The translations under genes and the position numbers were made by a program. A stretch of 64,000 nucleotides of DNA, taken from contig CACDWG010000002.1 in NCBI GenBank assembly GCA_902556425.1, positions 1-64,000 of the forward strand, written 5' to 3'. The DNA is from UBA4421 sp002704225. Lineage in GTDB: Bacteria > Pseudomonadota > Gammaproteobacteria > Pseudomonadales > Azotimanducaceae. Positions 1 through 9,042 of this stretch are shown here, in pieces. The notes under the pieces are model-generated. The model was not told where the DNA came from. It saw nothing but the letters and a program-made list of their open reading frames with translations, and searched no databases. Position 1 is the first letter of the stretch, and each line of letters begins with the position of its first letter.

Positions 1-115
1 TTGCTGAGTCGCCCCAGATTTGAGGGCATGACACATAGGCCAAAGCATTGTAAATCGCTTGTTTGGCAAGGGCTGTGCCTTCGCTATTCCGGCCAACAGA
101 TGAGGATCAGATTCA

Positions 116-868
116 ATGAAGGTAATTGTACCTGTCAAGCGAGTGGTGGATTACAACGTCAAAGTACGTGTAAAGCCCGACAACACCGGTGTTGATCTCA
201 GCAACGTGAAAATGTCCGTGAACCCGTTCTGCGAAATCGGCATCGAAGAAGCCGTACGACTAAAAGAAGCAGGCATTGCGGAAGAAGTGATTGCCGTTTC
301 TGTGGGCAGCTCTGCCTGCCAGGAACAGCTTCGCACCTGCCTTGCGCTGGGGGCAGATCGAGCAATTTTGGTGGAAACCGAAGCCGACGCTCAACCGCTG
401 GGCATCGCCCGCGCACTGGTTGCGGTTCAAGAACGGGAACAAGCTGGCCTGGTGATCTTTGGGAAGCAGAGTATCGATGGCGACAACAGCCAAACGGGTC
501 AAATGTTTGCAGCCCTAACCGGTATGCCCCAAGCAACATTCGCCTCTGAAGTTACGATTGCCGACGGCAAAGCCCAAGTATTGCGCGAGATTGACGGTGG
601 CATGCAGACGCTATCGGTGACGTTGCCTGCCGTGGTCACAACAGACCTGCGCTTGAACGAACCTCGATACGCGTCTTTGCCGAATATCATGAAGGCGAAG
701 AAGAAGCCGTTGGATGTGCTAACCCCAGACGAGTTGGGAGTGGATATGACCCCGACGGTTGAAGTAGTGAAAGTTGAAGCGCCAGCGGAACGAGCGGCCG
801 GCATCAAGGTGGAATCTGTCGAACAGTTGGTCGACAAACTCAAGAACGAAGCGAAGGTGATCTCATGA
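116..868 (+). CDS. etfB: Electron transfer flavoprotein beta subunit
   Basis: The 250-residue product has the EtfB beginning MKVIVPVKRVVDYN and the family's usual length of about 250. EtfB pairs with EtfA to form the soluble heterodimer that takes electrons from acyl-CoA dehydrogenases and passes them to ETF:quinone oxidoreductase; this subunit holds AMP. The ATG is preceded by GAGGATCAG. The stop overlaps the start of etfA by four bases (ATGA), so the two are translationally coupled. Two acyl-CoA dehydrogenase genes at 20.4-23.3 kb are plausible electron donors. The 115 bases upstream show no gene I can support and no clear promoter. Confidence 0.96.
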   Translation: MKVIVPVKRVVDYNVKVRVKPDNTGVDLSNVKMSVNPFCEIGIEEAVRLKEAGIAEEVIAVSVGSSACQEQLRTCLALGADRAILVETEADAQPLGIARALVAVQEREQAGLVIFGKQSIDGDNSQTGQMFAALTGMPQATFASEVTIADGKAQVLREIDGGMQTLSVTLPAVVTTDLRLNEPRYASLPNIMKAKKKPLDVLTPDELGVDMTPTVEVVKVEAPAERAAGIKVESVEQLVDKLKNEAKVIS

Positions 869-1794
869 GCATATTGGTAATTGCAGAACACGATAATAAG
901 GACAACAAAAGCGCAACGCTGGTAACCATCGCTGCGGCCCAAGCTATTGGCGGCGACATTGACGTGTTGGTTGCAGGTAGCGGTGTCGACGGCGTGGCGA
1001 GTCAAGTTGCCGCTGTTCCGGGCGTGAGCAAGGTACTGGTCGCAGATAACGCGGCTTACGAGCATCAGTTGGCGGAAAATTTGGGCGACCTGGTCGCCGA
1101 AATCGCTGCACCGTACGGACACGTATTGGCACCGCATACGGCCAACGGTCGAAGCTTCCTGCCACGGGTGGCTGCCAAACTGGGCGTTGCACAGATTTCT
1201 GACATCGTTTCGGTAGAAAGCCCTGATACGTTCAAGCGTCCGATTTACGCAGGTAACGCCATCGCGACGGTGAAGTCTAACGACGCCGTGAAAGTCGTTT
1301 CTGTTCGTGGTACGGCTTACGATGCTGTTGCATCGACGGGTGGCAGCGCGAGCATAGAAGCCCTTTCGAACGTCACCGATGCCGGCGTATCAAGCTTTGT
1401 TTCTCAAGAAATTGCCGAATCTGAGCGCCCTGAGCTGACGGCAGCGAGTGTGATCATCTCTGGTGGTCGCGGTATGCAGAACGGTGAGAACTTCGGCATG
1501 CTGGATGGCATCGCCGACAAGCTTGGTGCAGCCATTGGCGCGTCTCGTGCTGCCGTGGATGCAGGCTTTGTTCCCAATGACATGCAGGTCGGCCAAACCG
1601 GTAAGATCGTTGCACCGGATCTGTACATCGCTGTTGGCATCTCTGGAGCGATTCAGCACTTGGCCGGCATGAAAGACAGCAAGGTTATTGTGGCCATCAA
1701 CAAGGACGAAGATGCCCCCATCTTCCAAGTTGCCGACTACGGTCTGGTGGCCGACTTGTTTACGGCACTGCCGGAGCTTGAATCTCAGATCTGA
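865..1794 (+). CDS. etfA: Electron transfer flavoprotein alpha subunit
   Basis: The product is 309 residues, typical for bacterial EtfA. The C-terminal third carries the conserved FAD-binding signature, seen as SGGRGMQNGENF, then GAAIGASRAAVDAGF and GQTGKIVAPDLYIAVGISGA. These are the FAD-domain motifs of the family, with the ETF FAD site in the C-terminal half. It forms the heterodimer with EtfB from the overlapping upstream gene and carries electrons from flavin dehydrogenases to the quinone pool. The operon ends here at a strong hairpin with A- and T-tracts (1813-1842). Confidence 0.96.
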   Translation: MSILVIAEHDNKDNKSATLVTIAAAQAIGGDIDVLVAGSGVDGVASQVAAVPGVSKVLVADNAAYEHQLAENLGDLVAEIAAPYGHVLAPHTANGRSFLPRVAAKLGVAQISDIVSVESPDTFKRPIYAGNAIATVKSNDAVKVVSVRGTAYDAVASTGGSASIEALSNVTDAGVSSFVSQEIAESERPELTAASVIISGGRGMQNGENFGMLDGIADKLGAAIGASRAAVDAGFVPNDMQVGQTGKIVAPDLYIAVGISGAIQHLAGMKDSKVIVAINKDEDAPIFQVADYGLVADLFTALPELESQI

Positions 1795-1812
1795 TTCGGT
1801 TCAGTCGAGAAC

Positions 1813-1842
1813 AAAAAAGGGCTCATAAAGAGCCTTTTTTTT
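1813..1842. terminator. Bidirectional rho-independent terminator between etfA and pyrB
   Basis: A run of six A, stem GGCTC, loop ATAAA, stem GAGCC and a run of eight T form an intrinsic terminator that would work on both strands. It sits between the convergent etfA and pyrB genes, 18 bases after the etfA stop and just after the pyrB stop on the other strand. Confidence 0.9.
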
Positions 1843-1857
1843 GCCTGAGATAATTGC

Positions 1858-2874
1858 TCAGTGGTGCCGCTTGTCGGTATACCACGTGACCGGCTGGGCG
1901 TGGTTGTCGACCTGATCCACTACGTCGAGGACCAGCGCAAATAGGGCCATGCGGATCAACATACCGTTATCGGTTTGCCGGAAGATCGCGAGGTTTGGAT
2001 TTTGGTTCAGGTCGTTATCCAACTCTTGAGCTTGGGCTCGGGAATCTCTGGGTAATGGGTGCATGATCACCGTATTTGGGGCGCAATTTTGCGTATAAAC
2101 CGCCTGATTCAGTCGGAATAGGCCGCGATAACGATCCGCTTCCTGCTGAGATGGGAAACGCTCCTCTTGGGTGCGGGTCACATAAAGGATATCAACACCC
2201 TGTATGCCTTCGGCCATATCGTTGAATTCGCAGACCTCATGTCCGGCGGCTCTCAACAGCGCGACGATGTCATGGGGTAGGGCGAGTTCCGGTGGCGAGA
2301 TCAGATGAAGCCGAATGTTGTCATACAAACATAACAATTTGCACAGAGAATGCACGGCACGGCCGTAGCGCAGATCGCCGATGAGGGCGATGCTTAAGCC
2401 GTCGATGGACTGGCCATGAGTCGCGATTTCTGTGCGCATGGTATACAGGTCGAGCAGCGCCTGACTGGGGTGTTCGTTGGGGCCGTCGCCGCCATTGATC
2501 ACTGGCACGCGGCTGGCTTCGGCAAACTTCGCAACGCTGCCGGATTCCGGATGGCGCATGACGATGACATCGCTGTAGCCCGAAAGCACCCGGGCGGTAT
2601 CGTAAAGGGACTCGCCCTTGGCGAGAGAAGACGACTTGGCCTCGGTGGTTTCACGGACTTCGCCGCCAAGTAGGTTGAAGGCTGAGCCAAATGAGACTCG
2701 CGTCCGCGTACTGGGCTCGAAAAACATGTTGGACAAAATGGCACCCTGTAACACCCGCGTAATGCGTTGTCTCATGGCATAAGGTTGCATTTTGTCAGCA
2801 ACTTCAAAAACACGATCGGCGGCGGCGCGATCGAATTGGTCTACAGAAATGATATGGGACCCGACAAAGTTCAC
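1858..2874 (-). CDS. pyrB: Aspartate carbamoyltransferase catalytic subunit
   Basis: This enzyme joins carbamoyl phosphate and L-aspartate in the first committed step of pyrimidine synthesis. The 338-residue product has the carbamoyl-phosphate site FFEPSTRTRVSF, the MRHPESG and GDGPNEHPSQALLDL blocks, GDLRYGRAVHS, and the late HPLPR motif. I chose the GTG at 2874, giving MNFVGSHIISVD, because homology begins there and AGGAC lies about ten bases upstream; the open frame continues to 3012 but that extension does not look like protein. No pyrI or dihydroorotase-like pyrC' gene adjoins it, so any regulatory partner is elsewhere. Confidence 0.94.
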   Translation of the reverse strand: MNFVGSHIISVDQFDRAAADRVFEVADKMQPYAMRQRITRVLQGAILSNMFFEPSTRTRVSFGSAFNLLGGEVRETTEAKSSSLAKGESLYDTARVLSGYSDVIVMRHPESGSVAKFAEASRVPVINGGDGPNEHPSQALLDLYTMRTEIATHGQSIDGLSIALIGDLRYGRAVHSLCKLLCLYDNIRLHLISPPELALPHDIVALLRAAGHEVCEFNDMAEGIQGVDILYVTRTQEERFPSQQEADRYRGLFRLNQAVYTQNCAPNTVIMHPLPRDSRAQAQELDNDLNQNPNLAIFRQTDNGMLIRMALFALVLDVVDQVDNHAQPVTWYTDKRHH

Positions 2875-3100
2875 GTTGGGCAGTCCTAGCGATACGATGA
2901 GCAGAGATAGTATGGATGCAAACCTCCAAGCGCCAGCGCTAATACATGCGTCGAGATTTGGCTTCGAGATTCGGTTTAATGGTTTAATGCGGAATAGCCT
3001 AGAGTAAATCACACTTCCACCAATGAATATTCCCTCCTCGAAGCTTCTCTGAGCTAGTATTGGGCGGGTCTAAACCGTGTGTCAGAACAGGTCGTTTTTC

Positions 3101-4645
3101 ATGTCAAATGATGCAGCTTCTTCCGGGGTAGAGCACAGATCTGTGGCAGAGCAAGAGCCAATCCCAAAGCACAGTCCTGTGGCAGAGTCCAAATTGCCTT
3201 TCGCCTTTGCGCGGAAATTTGGCGTCGTGCTGGTGTTTGACGAAAGCGGTCGTAACCCCCAAGCCTGCGCCAAAGGTCAGCTGAGTCTGTCTACGCTGGC
3301 TGAAATTCGTCGATACACTCAGCAACACGCCAAGGTTCGACTGGTCACCTCGGATGAGTTTGATGAACTGCTGAGTTCGGCCTACGCGCGTGATTCCAGC
3401 GAAGCAAAGCAAATGGTGGAAGATCTCGGCGACGAGATGGATCTGGCCAGTTTGGCCAGCGCCCTGCCCGAAACTGAGGATTTGCTCGAACAGCAGGATG
3501 ACGCGCCGATTATCCGACTGATCAACGCCTTGCTCTCTCAGGCCATTCGTGAAAACGCGTCTGATGTCCATATCGAAACCTTCGAGCAAGCCCTAGTGGT
3601 TCGGTTTCGTGTCGACGGTGTGATGCGCGAGGTTGTGCGGCCACGCCGAGAACTGGCGTCTTTGCTGATCTCACGGATCAAGGTGATGGCGCGGCTTGAT
3701 ATTGCGGAGAAGCGAGTACCCCAAGATGGTCGTATTTCGCTGCGCATTGGCGGCCGAGAGGTCGATGTGCGTGTGAGTACCTTGCCGGCGAACTTCGGTG
3801 AACGCGTCGTGCTCCGATTACTCGACAAACAGGCGGGGCGGTTGAAGCTGGAAAAGCTCGGCTTAGCGCCGCACACCCTGGACGCACTGCAACAGACCGT
3901 GGGCAAGCCCCACGGTATTTTTCTGGTCACAGGCCCAACCGGTTCGGGAAAAACCACTACGCTCTACGGCTCCCTCGCGGAGCTCAACGGCAACACCATC
4001 AACGTGTTAACGGTGGAGGATCCGATTGAATACAGCCTGCCGGGTATTGGGCAAACCCAAGTGAACAACAAGGCGGATATGACCTTTGCCCGCGGCCTGC
4101 GCGCGATTTTGCGCCAAGATCCTGATGTGGTGATGGTTGGGGAAATCCGGGACTTAGAAACCGCAGAGATTGCGGTACAAGCCAGTTTGACCGGCCACTT
4201 GGTCATGTCGACCCTGCACACCAATACCGCCGTCGGCGCGGTTACTCGATTGATTGATATGGGCGTCGAACCTTTTTTGCTGAGTTCGAGCCTGATCGGT
4301 GTGTTGGCCCAGCGACTGGTGCGGGTGCTCTGCCACGAGTGCCGCGAGCCCAGAAAGGCCAATGCGGTGGAGGCCTCCTTTCTGCAAGACCCGGATGCCA
4401 CGGTATATGAGGCCCGGGGTTGCGCCGCCTGTTCTCAGACAGGCTTTTCGGGTCGTACGGGTATTTATGAGATGGTTGCAGTGGATGAAACGATGCGCCA
4501 ACTCATACACGATTCCGCCAGCGAGCAGGAGTTGGCGCGTTATGCGCGCAGTCTGGCACCGAGTATCAGTGACGATGGTAAGCGCAAGGTCCTCGCGGGT
4601 GTAACCAGTGTTGAAGAAGTGCTGCGGGTGAGTCTGGATGACTAA
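3101..4645 (+). CDS. gspE: Type II secretion system ATPase GspE
   Basis: GspE is the cytoplasmic hexameric ATPase that drives pseudopilus assembly in type II secretion. From the ATG at 3101 it is 514 residues. An N-terminal GspE domain is followed by the linker and a T2SSE ATPase core with Walker A GPTGSGKTTT (about residue 280), the Asp box VEDPIEY, Walker B region DPDVVMVGEIRD and the His box STLHTN. The four-cysteine zinc site CHEC and CAAC follows near residue 450. An upstream GTG at 3077 is possible but has no better ribosome site. It starts a nine-gene gsp operon that lacks gspC and gspD upstream. Confidence 0.95.
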   Translation: MSNDAASSGVEHRSVAEQEPIPKHSPVAESKLPFAFARKFGVVLVFDESGRNPQACAKGQLSLSTLAEIRRYTQQHAKVRLVTSDEFDELLSSAYARDSSEAKQMVEDLGDEMDLASLASALPETEDLLEQQDDAPIIRLINALLSQAIRENASDVHIETFEQALVVRFRVDGVMREVVRPRRELASLLISRIKVMARLDIAEKRVPQDGRISLRIGGREVDVRVSTLPANFGERVVLRLLDKQAGRLKLEKLGLAPHTLDALQQTVGKPHGIFLVTGPTGSGKTTTLYGSLAELNGNTINVLTVEDPIEYSLPGIGQTQVNNKADMTFARGLRAILRQDPDVVMVGEIRDLETAEIAVQASLTGHLVMSTLHTNTAVGAVTRLIDMGVEPFLLSSSLIGVLAQRLVRVLCHECREPRKANAVEASFLQDPDATVYEARGCAACSQTGFSGRTGIYEMVAVDETMRQLIHDSASEQELARYARSLAPSISDDGKRKVLAGVTSVEEVLRVSLDD

Positions 4646-4672
4646 GCCGATGCGCTTTTCTCGGGTACGCTG

Positions 4673-5884
4673 ATGGCAGCCTTTGAGTACCAGGCCCTTG
4701 ATGCATCGGGGCGCACCAAAAAAGGTGTGATCGAAGCGGACAGCGCCCGGCATGCCCGGTCGCTGTTGCGCGATCAAACCTTGGTACCAACCAAGGTCAG
4801 TATTACTTCGAGTCAGGAGGTCAAAAGCAGTCGCTCGTTGAGCTTCCAGCGCCATCTCGGTCATCTCGATCGCGTGTTATTTACTCGCCAATTGGCAACG
4901 CTGGTCGGTTCCAGCTTGCCCATCGAAGCGGCCTTGGCTGCGGTCGCCGAACAAGCCGACAAGCAGTATGTGAAAGGCTTGATCATGGCCATTCGCAGCA
5001 AGGTGCTCGAGGGCTACAGTTTGGCCGTTAGCCTTGGCGATCACACGGGCAGTTTTGATCCGCTGTATCGGGCGACTGTGTCCGCTGGCGAGCAATCGGG
5101 TTTTCTCGATAAGGTGTTGGAGAACCTGGCGGACTATGAGGAACGGCAATTTGCCGCGACCCGAAACGTTGAAATGGCCATGATTTATCCTGCAGTGCTG
5201 TTGCTTATGGCGGTTCTAATTATCTCGGGATTGATGGTCTATATCGTACCGGATATGGTGAATGTCATCGTAGACACGGGCCAAGAGCTGCCGTGGTTCA
5301 CCACAGTGTTAATCGCGATGACTGATTTCATGGCGAGCTACTGGTGGCTGTTGATTCTCCTAGCAGGAGCCTCATTGGCGCTGACGCGCTGGTTACTGTC
5401 GCAACCCACCATTCGATTGCGCTGGGACCGGCTGAAATTCGAAATGCCCTTGGTGCAGCGCATCACGCGCAGTGCCAACGCCGCTCGCTACACGAATACC
5501 CTGTCCATCCTGACCCGTTCAGGCGTGCCCTTAGTGGAAGCCATGCACATTGCCAGTGGCGTGGTTTCCAATCATTGGCTGCAACGTGCGTTAACCGAAG
5601 CCACTCAGCGCGTGAGCGAAGGCATTAGCCTGCACATCAGTTTGGCCAAGGTTGGGCAGATGCCGCCGATGTTGCTGCATATGGTGGCAGCGGGGGAACA
5701 GAGCGGTACCTTGGATACCATGCTGGGCAGGGTAGCGGATTTTCAGCAGTCGGAGGTGGAGCGCGTGGTTTCAACCATGGTGAAACTGTTTGAGCCCCTC
5801 ATGCTGCTGCTGATGGGCGGCGTCGTGCTGTTTATCGTGATGGCAATTTTACTTCCCATGCTCAGCATGAATCAGTTGGTTTAG
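4673..5884 (+). CDS. gspF: Type II secretion inner-membrane platform protein GspF
   Basis: GspF is the polytopic inner-membrane platform protein of the type II secretion machine, contacting GspE and GspL. The 403-residue product begins MAAFEYQALDASGRTKKG, the standard GspF opening. It has two T2SF domains, each with a GEQSG-type motif (residues near 140 and 345). Hydrophobic segments lie around residues 170-195, 220-240 and at the C terminus. It follows gspE by 27 bases and precedes gspG by 16 bases, the usual E-F-G order. Confidence 0.96.
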   Translation: MAAFEYQALDASGRTKKGVIEADSARHARSLLRDQTLVPTKVSITSSQEVKSSRSLSFQRHLGHLDRVLFTRQLATLVGSSLPIEAALAAVAEQADKQYVKGLIMAIRSKVLEGYSLAVSLGDHTGSFDPLYRATVSAGEQSGFLDKVLENLADYEERQFAATRNVEMAMIYPAVLLLMAVLIISGLMVYIVPDMVNVIVDTGQELPWFTTVLIAMTDFMASYWWLLILLAGASLALTRWLLSQPTIRLRWDRLKFEMPLVQRITRSANAARYTNTLSILTRSGVPLVEAMHIASGVVSNHWLQRALTEATQRVSEGISLHISLAKVGQMPPMLLHMVAAGEQSGTLDTMLGRVADFQQSEVERVVSTMVKLFEPLMLLLMGGVVLFIVMAILLPMLSMNQLV

Positions 5885-5900
5885 AGAAAAAGGAATACAG

Positions 5901-6365
5901 ATGGCACCACAACAACCCGAACGGCGCTCGCCTTCGCGACCCAGGACGCTCGGTTATCAAGGGGGCTTTACCCTGATCGAAATTTTGGTGGTCATTGTAA
6001 TTCTCAGCATTTTGGGCGGTTTAGCCGCCCAGACGTTACTGTCGCGTCCCGACGCGGCGCGTGTTCAGGCCGCCCAAACCGACCTGCGGACCTTGTCTGC
6101 GGCGCTGGATGTCTATCGGCTGGATAACTACCGTTATCCCTCGTCTGATCAAGGGTTGAACGCGTTGGTAGAGCGCCCAAGCGGTTCACCAGAACCAAAA
6201 AATTGGAATCCCCGGGGTTACTTGAAGAAGTTGCCAGACGACCCTTGGGGTTCACCTTATTTGTATGAAAACTCGGATGGTCGCATTGAACTGTTGAGTT
6301 TGGGCTCGGACGGCATTGAGGGCGGTGACGGCAACGCCGCCGATATTCGGCTGTCCGAGCTGTAG
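5901..6365 (+). CDS. gspG: Type II secretion major pseudopilin GspG
   Basis: GspG is the main subunit of the secretion pseudopilus. The 154-residue product has a basic leader of about 22 residues, then the prepilin peptidase site G/FTLIEILVVIVIL with the conserved Glu at mature position 5. Further along are the typical YPSSDQGLNALV and the calcium-site region DDPWGSPYLYENSDGRIELLSLGSDG. The leader is longer than the usual 6-10 residues, which is worth noting for start choice; no internal ATG restores a short leader. The prepilin peptidase gspO/pilD is not in this window. Confidence 0.95.
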   Translation: MAPQQPERRSPSRPRTLGYQGGFTLIEILVVIVILSILGGLAAQTLLSRPDAARVQAAQTDLRTLSAALDVYRLDNYRYPSSDQGLNALVERPSGSPEPKNWNPRGYLKKLPDDPWGSPYLYENSDGRIELLSLGSDGIEGGDGNAADIRLSEL

Positions 6366-6377
6366 TCGCTCGGCTTC

Positions 6378-7004
6378 GTGGCGAATCCAAGGGCATTGAG
6401 CGGCAAGGTGAGCCTCACAGAGCACAAGCGTTCCGGCTTCACTCTGATCGAGCTCTTGGTCGTGGTCGTGGTGCTGGGTATTTTGCTGGGCTCGGCAGTG
6501 ATTTCGATGAATTTGGGTGGCGATCAACGTGGCATGCAGGCCTATGGACAACGCATGGCCCAACGCATCGAATTGGCTCGGGATCGGGCGATTCAAAACA
6601 ATCAGGAGTGGGGGTTGCGAGTGACCCGAGAAGAGTACCTGTTTGTCGTGTTTGACGAGCTGCAAGGCCAGTGGATACCGCAACCTCAGCCGCCGTTCAA
6701 ACCCGATGAGCCACCTCAGCCGGTGCTCTATGACCTTAGGGTGCAAGACGGCGGGGGTAACGAGTTGAGTACGGGGCTGTTTGCCCAGGCGCAGGACAAC
6801 GACCAGCAAACGGCTGTCGAAACCGATTCACAGGAATTACCGGATGTGGTGTTCTTTTCCAGTGGTGAAGCCAGCCAGTTTGCGCTGGAAGTGACGCCGG
6901 AAAACGCAGCACAGGATTCTGTACAGGGCTTTCGATTGGTGACGGACGGATTTAGCCCGATGGCACTTGAAGGCCTTGATGAGTTTCGTGGGGGCGGTGG
7001 GTGA
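6378..7004 (+). CDS. gspH: Type II secretion minor pseudopilin GspH
   Basis: The 208-residue product, from a GTG start, has the prepilin signature SGFTLIELLVVVVVLGILLGSAVI after a roughly 19-residue leader. The remainder matches a GspH-like globular domain: AQRIELARDRAIQNNQEWGLRV and a C-terminal beta-rich part. GspH is a minor pseudopilin that helps form the pseudopilus tip. It lies 12 bases after gspG, and its stop (TGA 7002-7004) overlaps the ATG of gspI, so translation of H and I is coupled. An acidic, proline-rich insert around residues 95-155 makes it somewhat longer than many GspH proteins. Confidence 0.88.
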   Translation: MANPRALSGKVSLTEHKRSGFTLIELLVVVVVLGILLGSAVISMNLGGDQRGMQAYGQRMAQRIELARDRAIQNNQEWGLRVTREEYLFVVFDELQGQWIPQPQPPFKPDEPPQPVLYDLRVQDGGGNELSTGLFAQAQDNDQQTAVETDSQELPDVVFFSSGEASQFALEVTPENAAQDSVQGFRLVTDGFSPMALEGLDEFRGGGG

Positions 7005-7383
7005 TGCGCGGTTTTACCCTGCTCGAGATGCTGATCGCCATCGCCATTATCGGCGTGATCGGCGCGGCGGTTTCAACCGCGGTTGGGGGGGGGTGGCCAA
7101 TCAGACCCGGGGCCTGGAGCAGCGCACGGTGGCCAGCTGGATCGCCAGCAACCACCTTACGCGGATGCGCATGCTGCAGCGTCGTGAGCCCCAGTCGCTA
7201 CCAGAGGGCACAAAACAAACCCGTCTGGTGTTTGCCGATCGGCAATGGGAGGTCGAAACCGAGGTTAAGTCCACGGACCACCCTTGGATCAGACGGGTAG
7301 AGGTCTCTGTGTTTGAGGCGACGGATGAAGCAGGTCGCCAAGGCCCCTACGGCCAGCTGTCCGGATTTTTGGGGCAGTATTAA
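7004..7383 (+). pseudogene. gspI: Type II secretion minor pseudopilin GspI, frameshifted at a G9 tract
   Basis: The N-terminal part (MRGFTLLEMLIAIAIIGVIG) is a prepilin signal, and the body in another frame (VANQTRGLEQRTVASWIASN and on to 7383) matches GspI. The two halves are joined through nine G at 7085-7093 and are out of frame. Either two G fewer or one more would restore a product of about 125 or 126 residues; the seven-G version gives the spacing expected between the prepilin helix and LEQRT. GspI forms the pseudopilus tip with J and K. Options are a sequencing or assembly error, a true mutation, or a phase-variable switch. Both flanks keep normal codon use and a TAATG junction with gspJ, so a recent or artefactual break is more likely than decay. 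Confidence 0.85.
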
Positions 7384-8033
7384 TGACCTTAAGCGTGCAA
7401 CGATCGACAAGGCTCAGAAGACACCCCGGAGAGCCCAGCCATTCTCAGGCCGGTTTTACCCTATTAGAAATTCTCGTGGCCCTGTTCATCTTTTCTGTGG
7501 TGGGCATGATCAGCGCGCAATTGCTGGGCCGAACCTTGGATGCGTATGAGGTGTTAGAAGACCGTGGCGACCGCTTGGCGCAAATACATAGGGCTATGTT
7601 TGTCGTGCAGCGGGACATGCTGCAATACCAAGATCGTACGGTTCGCACGGCTAGTGGAGACTCGTTTCCAGCGTTGATGATCGGTGATGCGGGCAGTCTG
7701 GAGATGACGCGGGGAGGCTGGCGCAATCCCCTCCAGCGGCCTCGCTCGGACCTGCAGCGTGTTGGCTATCGCCTGCAGGACGATGATCTGGTGCGTGCTT
7801 ATTGGCCCGTGCTCGATCGGCTGGACCGTGAAGAGCCACTGACCCAAACCATTTTAGAAGGTGTGGATGATCTCGAGTTTTTTGTCATCGACGAGCAGGG
7901 CGAAGAGCATAAATTCTGGCCGCCGGCGTCCTCACCTGACGGCACGTCGGCAAAGCTCACAGGCATAATTTTGCGCATATCCATGCCACCCATTGGCATC
8001 GTCGAACGTGTTTGGGAGGTCCCCAATGGGTAA
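7383..8033 (+). CDS. gspJ: Type II secretion minor pseudopilin GspJ
   Basis: The 216-residue product has a leader of about 23 residues, then the prepilin cleavage motif AGFTLLEILVALFIFSVVG with the +5 Glu. The body carries GspJ features: RDMLQYQDRTVR and a C-terminal VWEVPNG. GspJ joins GspI and GspK at the tip of the pseudopilus. Its ATG overlaps the stop of the gspI frame (TAATG), and its 3' end overlaps gspK by eight bases. Confidence 0.93.
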   Translation: MTLSVQRSTRLRRHPGEPSHSQAGFTLLEILVALFIFSVVGMISAQLLGRTLDAYEVLEDRGDRLAQIHRAMFVVQRDMLQYQDRTVRTASGDSFPALMIGDAGSLEMTRGGWRNPLQRPRSDLQRVGYRLQDDDLVRAYWPVLDRLDREEPLTQTILEGVDDLEFFVIDEQGEEHKFWPPASSPDGTSAKLTGIILRISMPPIGIVERVWEVPNG

Positions 8034-9018
8034 ACGTGGTCCCTCTTTACAATCAACAGGGCGACACCCTTCTGATGAACGCGGCGTTGCGTTGATTACC
8101 GTGTTGCTGATTACGGCGATTTTGGTCGGACTGACCACGCAAATTCTGTCCAGTCACAACTTGGTGATCAACCAACACCAAAACACCTTTGAGCATGCCC
8201 AAGCGCTGGAGTACGCCTTGGGGGCAGAAGAACTGGTGCGACAGACGCTCTATGACGACGCCGTGAATTCAGGACCGAATGTGGATCATTTGGAAGAGGC
8301 TTGGGCCCAGCCGGTTTTGCCCTTGGATCTGGACGGGGTAGGGGTGATGCAAGCCTATGTTATTGATTTACATCGTTGTTTCAATCTGAACAATCTGGCA
8401 GATGATGCCGCTAACCCAAATTTTGAGCGCTTACAGCGACTCACCGAGCGGTTAAACATATCGCCCAATTTTGCCGATCTGATCAAGGATTGGGTCGATG
8501 CGGATCAATCCGTCAGTGGTCTCGGGGCAGAGGATTCTGCCTATCAGATCAAGCGACCGCCGCATTTGGCAGCGAATCAGATCATGCGCGACCTCAGTGA
8601 GTTGAACATGCTGGTCGATGTCAATGGTCAGGACATTCAAACGCTTTCTGCACAGGTATGTCTCCTGCCTGATTCGCAAAGCAAGATCAATGTGAATACC
8701 GCCGATGCGATCACACTGTCGTTGCTGGATCCCGCCATCTCTGTTGCGGATGCCGAAGCGGTGGCCCAACAATCCAGAAATTATCAGAATGTGACCGACT
8801 TCGTGTCGGCGAACCCAGCGTTTTTAAGTGTGCAAAGCGAACTCAGCGTCACAAGTGAGTATTTTTTGATGCGTGCGCAAGCGCAGCTGAGTCAGAGTCG
8901 TGTTAGCCTCACCTCGCTGTTCCGGCGTGATTCGAGCAACGGGCAGGTGAGGTTGCTGCAGCGTGATTTTGGTAAACCCTTTCGCGCGAATACCGATTCA
9001 GACAGTGACTCAATTTAG
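8026..9018 (+). CDS. gspK: Type II secretion minor pseudopilin GspK
   Basis: GspK caps the pseudopilus. From the ATG at 8026, supported by GGGAGGT five bases upstream, the product has 330 residues. The prepilin-like segment ERGVALITVLLITAILVG lacks the Glu at position 5, as is normal for GspK. The large globular part includes the SAM-like helix-hairpin region, with SKINVNTADAITLSLLDP and a DLIKDWVDAD block. It overlaps gspJ by eight bases and is followed three bases later by gspL. Confidence 0.93.
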   Translation: MGKRGPSLQSTGRHPSDERGVALITVLLITAILVGLTTQILSSHNLVINQHQNTFEHAQALEYALGAEELVRQTLYDDAVNSGPNVDHLEEAWAQPVLPLDLDGVGVMQAYVIDLHRCFNLNNLADDAANPNFERLQRLTERLNISPNFADLIKDWVDADQSVSGLGAEDSAYQIKRPPHLAANQIMRDLSELNMLVDVNGQDIQTLSAQVCLLPDSQSKINVNTADAITLSLLDPAISVADAEAVAQQSRNYQNVTDFVSANPAFLSVQSELSVTSEYFLMRAQAQLSQSRVSLTSLFRRDSSNGQVRLLQRDFGKPFRANTDSDSDSI

Positions 9019-9042
9019 ACAGTGAACAGGCAGGCAGAAACT

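Noticed and set aside
1..115. Open frame from the window start into etfB
   Set aside because: It runs out of frame into etfB and has no protein features; no gene is supported in these bases.
2875..3012. Upstream extension of the pyrB reading frame
   Set aside because: The extra 46 residues lack similarity to aspartate carbamoyltransferases; the GTG at 2874 fits the conserved start and has a ribosome site.
6252..6809. 185-codon minus-strand frame inside gspG/gspH
   Set aside because: It is antisense to clear prepilin genes and shows no domain; a coding shadow.
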